Of a stretch of 57,667 nt of DNA, positions 1 to 10,237 are shown piece by piece. The translations under genes and the position numbers were made by a program. This DNA is from Prevotella sp. Lineage in GTDB: Bacteria; Bacteroidota; Bacteroidia; Bacteroidales; Bacteroidaceae. Every line of letters starts with the position of its first letter. The first letter of the stretch is position 1. The notes under the pieces were generated by a model. The model saw only the letters and a list, made by a program, of their open reading frames with translations. It did no database searches and was not told where the DNA came from. Location of the stretch: positions 1-57,667 of the forward strand of contig JAFRMM010000058.1 in assembly GCA_017430675.1 (NCBI GenBank), written 5' to 3'.

Positions 1-1054
1 CATGATTCTGGATAGAATCACGCGACCTGTCCCCCTGACCCCTGTCCCCCTGATTCTCCAACGAGTCCTTGATGCTCTCGTAGGCGATCTTCTTCAGCAT
101 TTGTTTCTCATCATCAGAGAGGGTAAAACTCTTTTCCTCTCCTCGCAGGATGGCGAAGGCGTGGTATCCCACCACACGGCTATGGTCGTGGTTGTCGATG
201 TCGCCGGAGTTCTGGTACATGATGTGTTTCACCTGATACTGGCCGTCAAGCATGAGCATCAGTGTGATGATGGGGAACTCGCCACAGGCACTCGTCGCGA
301 GGTTACGGATGCCACTCCGCTCGTTGGCCTCGATGGTGGCAATGAACTGCTCCACATCGCCAGTCTCGATGGCCTTGCCCGTCTTGGCATCCACCGTCTT
401 GGCATCCTCATACGACGGATAATGGGAGAAGTCGCTGCTGATCACGAAGAGGTTCTCGTCCGTCAGCCAGGGCTTCAATACCTCGGCCATGCGCTTCAGT
501 TTCGAGAAGTCGTTGGTGGATATAATGATAGGTACGATGGGCGGCACGTCCTTGAACCGTCTTTGCAGGAAGGGCAGTTGCACCTCCAGACAATGCTCGC
601 GGTCGTGGGCCTTGGGCTGATAGGAGAAGACGCTGTCCGACTCTATCAGTTTTCGGGCCACCTCTCGATCCACAGGTACATTCCCCAACGGTGTCGCATA
701 ATAATCTACCTCGTCATTCACCGAGGCCCCATTGAGCCACTCGTGATGACTCGGCCCCAAGAGGAAGATCCGCTTGTAAGGCTTCTGGGGATTGAGCAGG
801 GCGTAGGCCGAGGCCGCCACGTTGCCTGAGAAGTAATAGCCAGCATGGGGCACGATGAGTGCCGCCACACAATCCAATATGCCGTCGTTGGCATGGCACG
901 CCATCAGACTATCGACCTCGTGGCTCAGTATCCGAGGATCACCCTCATAGAATCGTCCCGCCTGTGTGGCTGGTCTCACCACTGGCGCCTTCGTCTGTCC
1001 GTTACAAGAATTCATCATGATCATCGTCGTTAGAAATAGTAATACTGACTTCAT
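1..1054 (-). CDS. AmmeMemoRadiSam system protein B (MEMO family), 3' end beyond window
   Basis: I translated this from the complement; the frame stays open to the left edge, so the C-terminus is missing. The protein starts with a lipoprotein-like signal (MKSVLLFLTTMIMMNSC, then NGQ) followed by the MEMO fold. Conserved features seen are VRPATQAGRFYEGD, the metal-site-like histidines in VPHAGYYFSG and GPSHHEW, SSDFSHYP, and the cysteine in ATSACGEFPI. MEMO proteins are usually linked to an AMMECR1 domain and a radical SAM partner; in Bacteroidetes B and A are often fused, and the low-complexity linker near the left edge (GDRGQGDRSRDS) may lead into an A domain outside the window. The biochemical role of the system is not settled. 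The ATG at 1054 was chosen because a strong promoter lies just upstream. Confidence 0.85.
   Translation of the reverse strand, partial: MKSVLLFLTTMIMMNSCNGQTKAPVVRPATQAGRFYEGDPRILSHEVDSLMACHANDGILDCVAALIVPHAGYYFSGNVAASAYALLNPQKPYKRIFLLGPSHHEWLNGASVNDEVDYYATPLGNVPVDREVARKLIESDSVFSYQPKAHDREHCLEVQLPFLQRRFKDVPPIVPIIISTNDFSKLKRMAEVLKPWLTDENLFVISSDFSHYPSYEDAKTVDAKTGKAIETGDVEQFIATIEANERSGIRNLATSACGEFPIITLMLMLDGQYQVKHIMYQNSGDIDNHDHSRVVGYHAFAILRGEEKSFTLSDDEKQMLKKIAYESIKDSLENQGDRGQGDRSRDSIQNH
25..52. repeat. G-rich short tandem repeat in the MEMO linker
   Basis: On the coding strand AGGGGGAC, AGGGGTC and AGGGGGAC follow one another in frame, encoding a QGDRGQGDR-type linker after the MEMO domain. The period of 7-8 bp resembles the other short tandem arrays in this window. 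A small dyad (GATTCT, four bases, AGAATC) lies at 4-19. Confidence 0.6.
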
Positions 1055-1071
1055 ACACTATAGTCTTTGGG

Positions 1072-1103
1072 CAAAGGTACGAATAAGTGCGCATAAATCC
1101 AAA
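1072..1103 (-). promoter_or_regulatory. Promoter of the MEMO gene
   Basis: On the minus strand TTTG (1100-1103) is followed after exactly 20 nt by TACCTTTG (1072-1079), a perfect match to the Bacteroidetes -33/-7 consensus. The -7 box lies 17 nt upstream of the ATG. Confidence 0.8.
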
Positions 1104-1267
1104 TATTATCTGAAAAATCTTGGCTTTTGAACAAATCGGAAAGGATTTGAACGAATCAGAAAGGAAGAAAACGGTTTTGAACACAGGCGAAAAACAAAAG
1201 AACAGGTGAGAAAGGCGGTATGGGAAAAAACATCTACCTTTGCACTCGGAAATCCAAAATGATTTCG

Positions 1268-1275
1268 TATCTTTG
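1268..1275 (+). promoter_or_regulatory. -7 box of the GH3 / esterase operon
   Basis: TATCTTTG matches the Bacteroidetes -7 element and lies 36 nt upstream of the GH3 ATG. A second element TACCTTTG lies at 1235-1242; its TTTG is 25 nt upstream of the first box, longer than the usual spacing, so which box is used is uncertain. Confidence 0.6.
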
Positions 1276-1311
1276 CAACGACAAAAGTAATAACTAAAAT
1301 AAAAAAGAACA

Positions 1312-3714
1312 ATGAGATTTTCGATTCATCAGATTAGTTTGGTTGTTGTGGCTGTGGCCGCTATGTGCGGCTACAGCCTTCGTTTGTCTGCCCAGACATT
1401 GACGGCAGCAAACATCGACGAAGTGATTAACGCCATGACACTTGAGGAGAAGTGCCATCTGGTACTGGGTTGTGGTATGCACTTCAACGACGATGCCAAG
1501 TTCCCTGGTACGGCCGGCAGCAGTTTCGGTATCGCCCGCCTGGGTATCCCTGAGACCTACTGTGCCGACTCCCAGCAGGGTCTGCGCATGGACAGCAAGC
1601 GTGCCTGGGACCATCGCGACTATTACCCCACAGACTTCGTGGCTTCGATGACACTCGCCTCGACATGGGACCGTGAGGCTGCCTTCAAGGTGGGACAGGG
1701 CATCGGCAACGAGGTGAAGGAGTTCGGTCTCGACTGGATCCTGTCGCCCTCGATGAACCTGATCCGTAATCCGCTCTGTGGTCGTAATCATGAGTACTAC
1801 TCGGAGGATCCCTACCTCTCTGGCACCATCGCCGCTGGTTATGTGAACGGTGTGCAGAGTGAGGGAACGGCCGCCTGTCCGAAGCACTTCATCGCCAATA
1901 ATCAGGAGACGAATCGTAACAATAACATCTCACAGATGTCGCAGCGCGCCCTCCGTGAGATCTACCTGAAGGCTTTCGAGATCATGATCAGGGAGAGCAA
2001 CCCCTGGACCATCATGACCTCTTATAATAAACTGAATGGTCCGTATGCCTTGCAGAACTATGAACTGCTGACCACCATCGTCCGCGACGAGTGGGGCTGG
2101 AAGGGTATGTATGTCTCTGACTGGAACGCTGGCGACGATGCCGTAGCCGCCATGAAGGCCGGTAATGACATGCTGCAGCCAGGACAGGACAAGCAGTATC
2201 TGGCCATCCTCGCCGCCGCCAAGAGTGGAGAGTTGTCGATGGATATCCTGAACGCCAACGTGAAGCGTATCTTGGAATATGTGGTGAAGACGCATAACTT
2301 CAAGAATACAGGTCATAAGTGCGATAAGCCCTGTTGTGTGCCTATGTGCTCCGAGGAGAATCTGAGGGCTCATGCCCAGGTGGTGCGTGAGGTGGGTGCC
2401 GACGGTATCGTACTTCTTAAAAATGAAAGCACTCTGCCTCTTGGTAATCTCTTACCTCTCACCTCTCACCCCTCACCTCTAAGAGTGGCTCTCTTCGGCT
2501 GCACCTCCTACGACTGGATCTCTGGTGGCTCTGGTTTCGGAGGCACATCCGTAGGCCACTATACCGTATCGCTCATCGAGGGTCTGCGCTCGGCTGGCTA
2601 CGAGGTGTATAAGCCGCTCATCGGTGTCTATACCAAGCATATCGCCGACGAGGAGAAGAGACTCTTCCCCAACGGTCGTCCTCCCTTCTCGCTGACACCT
2701 CCTGCCCGTGCCGAGGAGAAGCAGTTCACGGCTGACGAACTGAATGCGGCCATCGAGGGTAGCGACGTGGCCATTATCTCCCTGGGTCGTAAGAGCGGTG
2801 AGGCCGCTGACCGCAGCGAGAGCGACTTCTACCTGAAGGAGGGTGAGGCCCAGTTGATCAAGGCCGTCAGTGAGGCCTATCACGCCAAGGGGAAGAAGGT
2901 CGTGGTGCTGCTCGACATCTGCAGTCCTATCGACGTGGCTTCGTGGCAGGATCAGGTGGATGCACTGGTATGCACCTGGCAGGGTGGTCAGGAGAGTGGT
3001 TTCTCCGTGGCCGACGTGCTCTCTGGTAAGGTGAACCCCTCTGGCAAACTGCCCATGACCTTCCAGATCAAATACGGTGATGCTTATGCCGATAAGAACT
3101 TCCCGGCCAATGTGGATGACAAGACACTGGGTGCCATGTTCATGTGGGGCTATAACAAGGATCAGGCCCCCAAGGACCGTCAGCCGCAGGCAAATATCGA
3201 CTATACCAACTATGAGGAGGATATCTACGTGGGCTATCGTTACTTCGACTCGTTTGGCAAGCCTGTGGCCTATCCCTTTGGCTTTGGCCTGAGTTATACC
3301 ACCTTCGGCTATGAGAACCTGACGTGTTCAGTAGATGGTAATGTCATCACCATCAAGGTAGATGTGAAGAACACAGGCGACAAGGCAGGCCGCAACGTCG
3401 TGGAACTGTTCGTGGCTGCCCCCAACAGCAAGAAGGCCAACAAGCCTGAGAAGGAACTGCGCAACTATGCCAAGACGAAACTCCTGCAGCCTGGTGAGAC
3501 AGAGACCGTCACCATGAAGGTCGCCACGGAGGATCTCGCCTCATTCAACGAGAAGGCCTCAGCCTGGAAGACGGATGCAGGTGTCTATACCTTCATGATC
3601 TGCTCATCGGCCAACGATGTGGAGGCCAAGGCTACTGCCAAGGTGAAAGCCTGGACCAAGAAAGTGAACAACGTGATGAAACCCAATGTGAAACTCAACC
3701 TTTTAAAGAGATAA
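1312..3714 (+). CDS. Secreted glycoside hydrolase family 3 (beta-glucosidase/beta-xylosidase type)
   Basis: An 800-aa exported GH3 enzyme, predicted to remove beta-linked sugars from the non-reducing end of oligosaccharides in the periplasm or outside. It has a signal peptide (about residues 1-27), the N-terminal GH3 barrel with the nucleophile Asp in VSDWNAG (about D270) and the KHF (CPKHFIANN) and GRNHEYYSEDP motifs, the second GH3 alpha/beta domain, and a C-terminal fibronectin-III-like domain. It heads an operon with three esterases; the next ATG follows the stop codon directly. Substrate cannot be read from sequence, but the esterase neighbours suggest acylated hemicellulose oligomers. 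A 7-bp tandem array is built in frame into the loop before RVALFG. Length and motifs are normal for the family. Confidence 0.92.
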   Translation: MRFSIHQISLVVVAVAAMCGYSLRLSAQTLTAANIDEVINAMTLEEKCHLVLGCGMHFNDDAKFPGTAGSSFGIARLGIPETYCADSQQGLRMDSKRAWDHRDYYPTDFVASMTLASTWDREAAFKVGQGIGNEVKEFGLDWILSPSMNLIRNPLCGRNHEYYSEDPYLSGTIAAGYVNGVQSEGTAACPKHFIANNQETNRNNNISQMSQRALREIYLKAFEIMIRESNPWTIMTSYNKLNGPYALQNYELLTTIVRDEWGWKGMYVSDWNAGDDAVAAMKAGNDMLQPGQDKQYLAILAAAKSGELSMDILNANVKRILEYVVKTHNFKNTGHKCDKPCCVPMCSEENLRAHAQVVREVGADGIVLLKNESTLPLGNLLPLTSHPSPLRVALFGCTSYDWISGGSGFGGTSVGHYTVSLIEGLRSAGYEVYKPLIGVYTKHIADEEKRLFPNGRPPFSLTPPARAEEKQFTADELNAAIEGSDVAIISLGRKSGEAADRSESDFYLKEGEAQLIKAVSEAYHAKGKKVVVLLDICSPIDVASWQDQVDALVCTWQGGQESGFSVADVLSGKVNPSGKLPMTFQIKYGDAYADKNFPANVDDKTLGAMFMWGYNKDQAPKDRQPQANIDYTNYEEDIYVGYRYFDSFGKPVAYPFGFGLSYTTFGYENLTCSVDGNVITIKVDVKNTGDKAGRNVVELFVAAPNSKKANKPEKELRNYAKTKLLQPGETETVTMKVATEDLASFNEKASAWKTDAGVYTFMICSSANDVEAKATAKVKAWTKKVNNVMKPNVKLNLLKR
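2449..2483. repeat. Five heptamer units inside the GH3 gene
   Basis: CTCTTAC, CTCTCAC, CTCTCAC, CCCTCAC and CTCTAAG follow one another. They encode most of an extra loop (GNLLPLTSHPSPL) between the LPL and VALFG segments, where GH3 enzymes normally have only a few residues. The reading frame is kept. Confidence 0.75.
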
Positions 3715-5379
3715 ATGATGGCTAAGAAAATCAGAACATTCGCAATACTAGCCGTGGCTGGTATGGCAATCCTCAGTGCTTGCACGCAGAAGAAGGGCGA
3801 AGATGTTGCCCTTCAGGTAAAAACCCAGTATGGCATCCTTGAAGGTTTCGAAGAGGACGGTGTAAAGAAATACCTTGGAGTACCTTTTGCACAGGCACCC
3901 GTAGGCGATCTCCGTTGGAAGGCCCCACAGCCTGTTCAGGCATGGGAGGGTATTCGTGAGGCCAAGCAGTTTGGCGACGACCCCATGCAGCCTAACGTCT
4001 TCGGTGACATGAACTTCCGTGGTCCTGGCCGCAGCGAGGACTGTCTCTATCTCAATATCTGGACAACAGCAGCCACCACGGCAGACGCTCTGCCGGTACT
4101 GATCTATTTCAACGGTGGCGGTCTGATGGCCGGCTCTGGCAGTGAACCACGCTATGACGGTTCTTCTATTGCCAAGGAAGGTGTCATCGGCGTGACGGCC
4201 AACTACCGTGAGGGCGTGTTCGGATTCTTCGCCCACCCTGAACTCACAGAGGCTTCCGACTACAAGGGAAGCGGTAACTTCGGCTTCCTCGATCAGGTGG
4301 CTGCCATCAAGTGGGTGAAGGAGAATATTACAGCCTTTGGCGGTGATCCTAACCGTATCACCATCGTCGGTGAGTCGGCCGGTTCGTTCTCTGTATCACT
4401 CCTGATGTGCTCGCCCCTCTCCAAAGACCTCATTGCAGGGGCCATGCTCTCGTCGGGTGCCGAAGTGCTGCCTTATCAACCCTCAACGCAGACCGATGCC
4501 GATGCTGCCGGTGCCGCCCTTCTCAAAGAGGCTGGCATAGCCAGTCTGGCTGATGCGATGGCGATGAATGCTGATTCATTACAAAACATCCTTCCTCCAC
4601 GAGGCATGGCCACAGTTGTACTTGACGGTTACTTTATGAGCGAGAGTGCCGATGCCGTATTCGAGAAGGGTGAACAGGCTCAGGTGCCGCTGCTGGCTGG
4701 CTGGAACTCTCTGGAGGGTCATCCCATGCAGGTGCTCCAGGGACAGGCTCCCACCGTCCAGAACTATAAGAACGCCCTGAAGGCACAGTTTGGCGATATG
4801 ACCGACGAGATATTCACAGCCTACGGCATTCTGACCGACGAGGATGTGCTGAGTCAGAAAGGTCTCGACCTTGCCTCAGATCTCTTCACCGGCTTCCCCA
4901 CATGGAAAGTCTGCGACTACCATGCCAAGACTGGTCTGCCCGTCTATCGCTACCACTATATGCATCCGCGTCCTCAGGTTTCTGCCAAGATGGGCGACAA
5001 GACAGGTGCCTTGGCAGGTGGTGTGCGTGAGAAGACCGAGGAAGAAAAGAAGGCTGCAGCCCAGCAGCCCGCCATCGCACCTGGTGCCGTGCATTCTGCC
5101 GACATCGAGTATGCCATGGGCACCCTCGACACCAACGAGTACTATGACTGGCAGGAAGAGGATTACGCCATCTCCAAGTTGTTCCTCTCCTACTATGCCA
5201 ACTTCTGCAAGACGGGTAATCCTAACGGTGAGGGTCTCCCTCAGTGGACAGCCATCACCAAGGACAACCAGGATAATGCTCCAGTCATGAAGATTGACGT
5301 CACGTCGAAGGAAGTTGCTTCCCCAGAAAAGGAGAACGCCTACCGCACACTTGAGAAATTCTATAGAAGCAAGAAGTAA
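3715..5379 (+). CDS. Carboxylesterase type B lipoprotein (alpha/beta hydrolase)
   Basis: A 554-aa carboxylesterase type B protein (COesterase family) that hydrolyses carboxylic esters. A lipobox (AILSAC, then TQKKG) predicts a lipid-anchored envelope protein. The nucleophile elbow is GESAGS (Ser about 221), the oxyanion GGG is in YFNGGGLMAG, SEDCLYLNIW is the conserved N-terminal signature, and the likely catalytic His is in PGAVHSADIEYA. Two in-frame ATGs open the gene (3715 and 3718) immediately after the GH3 stop, so translation is probably coupled. In this operon it may remove acetyl or other acyl groups from hemicellulose fragments before glycosidases act; that is inferred from context. 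Confidence 0.9.
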   Translation: MMAKKIRTFAILAVAGMAILSACTQKKGEDVALQVKTQYGILEGFEEDGVKKYLGVPFAQAPVGDLRWKAPQPVQAWEGIREAKQFGDDPMQPNVFGDMNFRGPGRSEDCLYLNIWTTAATTADALPVLIYFNGGGLMAGSGSEPRYDGSSIAKEGVIGVTANYREGVFGFFAHPELTEASDYKGSGNFGFLDQVAAIKWVKENITAFGGDPNRITIVGESAGSFSVSLLMCSPLSKDLIAGAMLSSGAEVLPYQPSTQTDADAAGAALLKEAGIASLADAMAMNADSLQNILPPRGMATVVLDGYFMSESADAVFEKGEQAQVPLLAGWNSLEGHPMQVLQGQAPTVQNYKNALKAQFGDMTDEIFTAYGILTDEDVLSQKGLDLASDLFTGFPTWKVCDYHAKTGLPVYRYHYMHPRPQVSAKMGDKTGALAGGVREKTEEEKKAAAQQPAIAPGAVHSADIEYAMGTLDTNEYYDWQEEDYAISKLFLSYYANFCKTGNPNGEGLPQWTAITKDNQDNAPVMKIDVTSKEVASPEKENAYRTLEKFYRSKK

Positions 5380-5380
5380 A

Positions 5381-7743
<2,363 letters not shown>

Positions 7744-7775
7744 CTGTCCGTCTTTTCGGCCGTCATCCTTATATT

Positions 7776-7810
7776 TATCGTCCGCACAGGAATGCGGACG
7801 ATATTTTTTC
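7776..7810 (+). terminator. Intrinsic terminator of the GH3-esterase operon
   Basis: An 11-bp perfect stem (7776-7786 with 7793-7803, core TCGTCCGCA) has a 6-nt loop and is followed by TTTTTTC. Confidence 0.85.
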
Positions 7811-7817
7811 CCTTTCT

Positions 7818-7849
7818 TTTGCTTCATTAGACTTTTTTTCGTATCTTTG
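7818..7849 (+). promoter_or_regulatory. Promoter of the DUF4468 gene
   Basis: TTTG (7818-7821), exactly 20 nt, then TATCTTTG (7842-7849): a perfect Bacteroidetes consensus, directly after the terminator of the previous operon. Confidence 0.85.
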
Positions 7850-7895
7850 TCCCCCAAAACAAGTATCATTCTAAAACACTAAAGAAGAAAAAGAT

Positions 7896-8630
7896 ATGAA
7901 GAATCTGAAATTATTTATCGCCACCGTCTTCATGGCCTGTGGCATGATCAGTGCCCAGGCACAAGTGATGAAAGCCGCCGACCTGGAGAAATATGCCAAG
8001 GAGCGCTACGGTGATAAATGGCTTGACGCTGCCAAGAACCTGGCCTCAGGACTGACGCTCGACAAGAACGAGAGTCTGACTTACCAACAGGTCATCGAGG
8101 CCCCGGGCAAGACCAAGTCGCAACTCTACGTAGCCCTGAACTACTGGGCCACAGCCACCTTCAAGGACAATCAGTCCATCACCCTCAACGACAAGGAGGC
8201 AGGCTGCATCATCATCTCCAGTACGCTCAAGAACATTGCAGAGCACATGGGCACGGTCAATAAATATTCGGTCAGCATCACCCCCGTCATCCGCCTTGAC
8301 ATCAAGGAAGGCAAGGTGCGCGTCACCTACACCGTCCAGAATTATGACATACTGGCCGACATCAGCGGCGGCTGGCTGACCTTGGGAGCCGATGACAACA
8401 ACAAGGCCCTCGGCGACTCCAAGCGCAAGGCCGACGACAAGACCAACGCCATGCTCTACGACGAGCAGTGGGAGATAGCCAAGCACTACCCCTTCGTGGA
8501 GAAGGATAACAAAAAGCGTACCTGTGCCAAGGCTCTCGTGATGACCCACGCCTACTCCAACGCCATCATCGACAAGGTAGAGGAAGCCCTGAAGAACGGC
8601 ATCGTAGGTAACGATGACGATGACTGGTAA
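7896..8630 (+). CDS. Exported DUF4468-like protein
   Basis: A 244-aa protein with a clear signal peptide (MKNLKLFIATVFMACGMISAQAQ). The body resembles Bacteroidetes DUF4468 proteins, which have a TBP-like fold of unknown function: NYWATATF..., the central IIISSTLKNIAEHMG and the beta-rich SITPVIRLDIKEGKVRVTYTVQNYD. It ends in an acidic tail (GNDDDDW). It is probably monocistronic, as it has its own promoter and the next gene has another. No catalytic motif is visible, so no function is assigned. Confidence 0.7.
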   Translation: MKNLKLFIATVFMACGMISAQAQVMKAADLEKYAKERYGDKWLDAAKNLASGLTLDKNESLTYQQVIEAPGKTKSQLYVALNYWATATFKDNQSITLNDKEAGCIIISSTLKNIAEHMGTVNKYSVSITPVIRLDIKEGKVRVTYTVQNYDILADISGGWLTLGADDNNKALGDSKRKADDKTNAMLYDEQWEIAKHYPFVEKDNKKRTCAKALVMTHAYSNAIIDKVEEALKNGIVGNDDDDW

Positions 8631-8709
8631 ATTAAGAGAAAGAATGTCGGCGGAGACCGTTCATATGATAAAAAATCGTAATTTTTTTCCTCCTTACGAA
8701 AGTTTAGCG

Positions 8710-8717
8710 TAATTTTG
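8710..8717 (+). promoter_or_regulatory. Probable -7 box for the acyl-adenylating gene operon
   Basis: TAATTTTG lies 20 nt upstream of the ATG at 8738; no good -33 element is seen. Confidence 0.45.
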
Positions 8718-8737
8718 CACCCAAATTGCGCAATAAA

Positions 8738-10231
8738 ATGAGTCTGACACAGATTGTCGGAAAGTTCTTCACGCCCCGTCAACATGCTTTGGAGAAGCAC
8801 CAGAATGAGGGTGAGGCGCTGCAGAGGGCAGTGCTCACACATCTGTTGGACAAGGCGAAGGATACGGAATACGGACGGAACCATGACTTCCAAGGGATGA
8901 AAGGATACGATGACTTCGTAGCCCACGTCCCCGTGAATACCTACGAGGAACTGAAGAACGACATAGACCGCATGCGTCAGGGCGAGACGGACATTCTCTG
9001 GCCTGGGCGGGTGAAATGGTATGCCAAGTCAAGCGGCACGACAAACGACAAGTCGAAGTTCATCCCTGTCAGCAACGAGGGACTGCAGAATATCCACTAT
9101 GCCGGAGGACGTGATTCCGTGGCCATCTATCTGCGGAATAACCCACAGTCCCGTCTCTTTGACGGACGGGCTTTGATCCTTGGTGGTAGTCATGCGCCGA
9201 ACTATAACCTGAAAGATTCGCTGGTGGGTGATCTCAGTGCCATCCTCATCGAGAATATCAACCCGTTGGCCAATCTTGTGAGGGTGCCAAAGAAGCAGAC
9301 GGCCCTGCTCTCTGACTTCGAGGTGAAGCGCGAGCGGATTGCCCAAGAGGCCATGAACAAGAATGTGACCAATATCTCCGGTGTGCCTTCGTGGATGCTT
9401 TCCGTGCTCACCTGCATGATGGAAATGACTGGCAAGACGCATCTGGAGGAGGTGTGGCCCAATATCGAGGTGTTCTTCCACGGCGGCGTGGCCTTCACAC
9501 CCTACCGTGAGCAGTACAAACGACTGATCACCTCGCCACGGATGCACTATATGGAGACCTATAATGCCAGCGAGGGATTCTTCGGCATTCAGGACGACCC
9601 GACGGACAAGTCGATGCTGTTGATGCTTGACTACGGCGTGTTCTACGAGTTCATCCCGATGGAGGGTGGCGACCCCGTACCCCTTTGGGCAGTGGAAACG
9701 GGCAAGAACTACGCCATGGTCATTTCCACTACCTGCGGCCTTTGGCGCTACGAGATCGGCGACACCATCCAGTTCACCTCGAAGAACCCCTACAAGTTTA
9801 TCATTTCTGGTCGCACGAAGCACTTCATTAATGCCTTCGGCGAGGAACTGATCGTGGATAATGCCGAACAGGGTCTGGCCTATGCCTGTGAACAGACAGG
9901 TGCTGAAGTGCTGGAATACACGGCAGCCCCCGTGTTCATGGACGAAAAGGCGAAATGCCGTCACCAATGGCTCATCGAGTTCTCGAAACGGCCAGCAGAC
10001 CTCCAGCAGTTTGCCGACCTGCTCGACAAGCGTCTGCAGGAGATCAACAGCGACTACGAGGCGAAACGCTATAAGGACATCACACTCCAGCATCTGGAGA
10101 TTGTCGAGGCACGACCGAACCTCTTCAACGACTGGCTGAAACTGCGTGGTAAACTTGGCGGGCAGCACAAGGTGCCCCGCCTGAGCAATTCGCGCGAGCA
10201 TATCGAACAACTGTTGGCTTTGCAAAAGTAA
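8738..10231 (+). CDS. GH3 auxin-responsive-promoter family (acyl-adenylating) protein
   Basis: A 497-aa member of the plant-named GH3 family of ANL-type acyl-acid adenylating enzymes, common but uncharacterised in Bacteroidetes. The phosphate-binding motif is YAKSSGTTNDKSKFIPV (about residues 97-113); YNASEGFFGIQ is the second adenylate-site motif, and WRYEIGDTIQF and SGRTKHFINAFGEEL lead to the small C-terminal domain. Plant homologues conjugate amino acids to jasmonate or auxin; the bacterial substrate is unknown. It has no signal peptide, so it should be cytoplasmic. I chose the ATG at 8738 over an upstream TTG because it fits the promoter. The next gene follows after 6 nt. Confidence 0.85.
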   Translation: MSLTQIVGKFFTPRQHALEKHQNEGEALQRAVLTHLLDKAKDTEYGRNHDFQGMKGYDDFVAHVPVNTYEELKNDIDRMRQGETDILWPGRVKWYAKSSGTTNDKSKFIPVSNEGLQNIHYAGGRDSVAIYLRNNPQSRLFDGRALILGGSHAPNYNLKDSLVGDLSAILIENINPLANLVRVPKKQTALLSDFEVKRERIAQEAMNKNVTNISGVPSWMLSVLTCMMEMTGKTHLEEVWPNIEVFFHGGVAFTPYREQYKRLITSPRMHYMETYNASEGFFGIQDDPTDKSMLLMLDYGVFYEFIPMEGGDPVPLWAVETGKNYAMVISTTCGLWRYEIGDTIQFTSKNPYKFIISGRTKHFINAFGEELIVDNAEQGLAYACEQTGAEVLEYTAAPVFMDEKAKCRHQWLIEFSKRPADLQQFADLLDKRLQEINSDYEAKRYKDITLQHLEIVEARPNLFNDWLKLRGKLGGQHKVPRLSNSREHIEQLLALQK

Positions 10232-10237
10232 GAGAAA

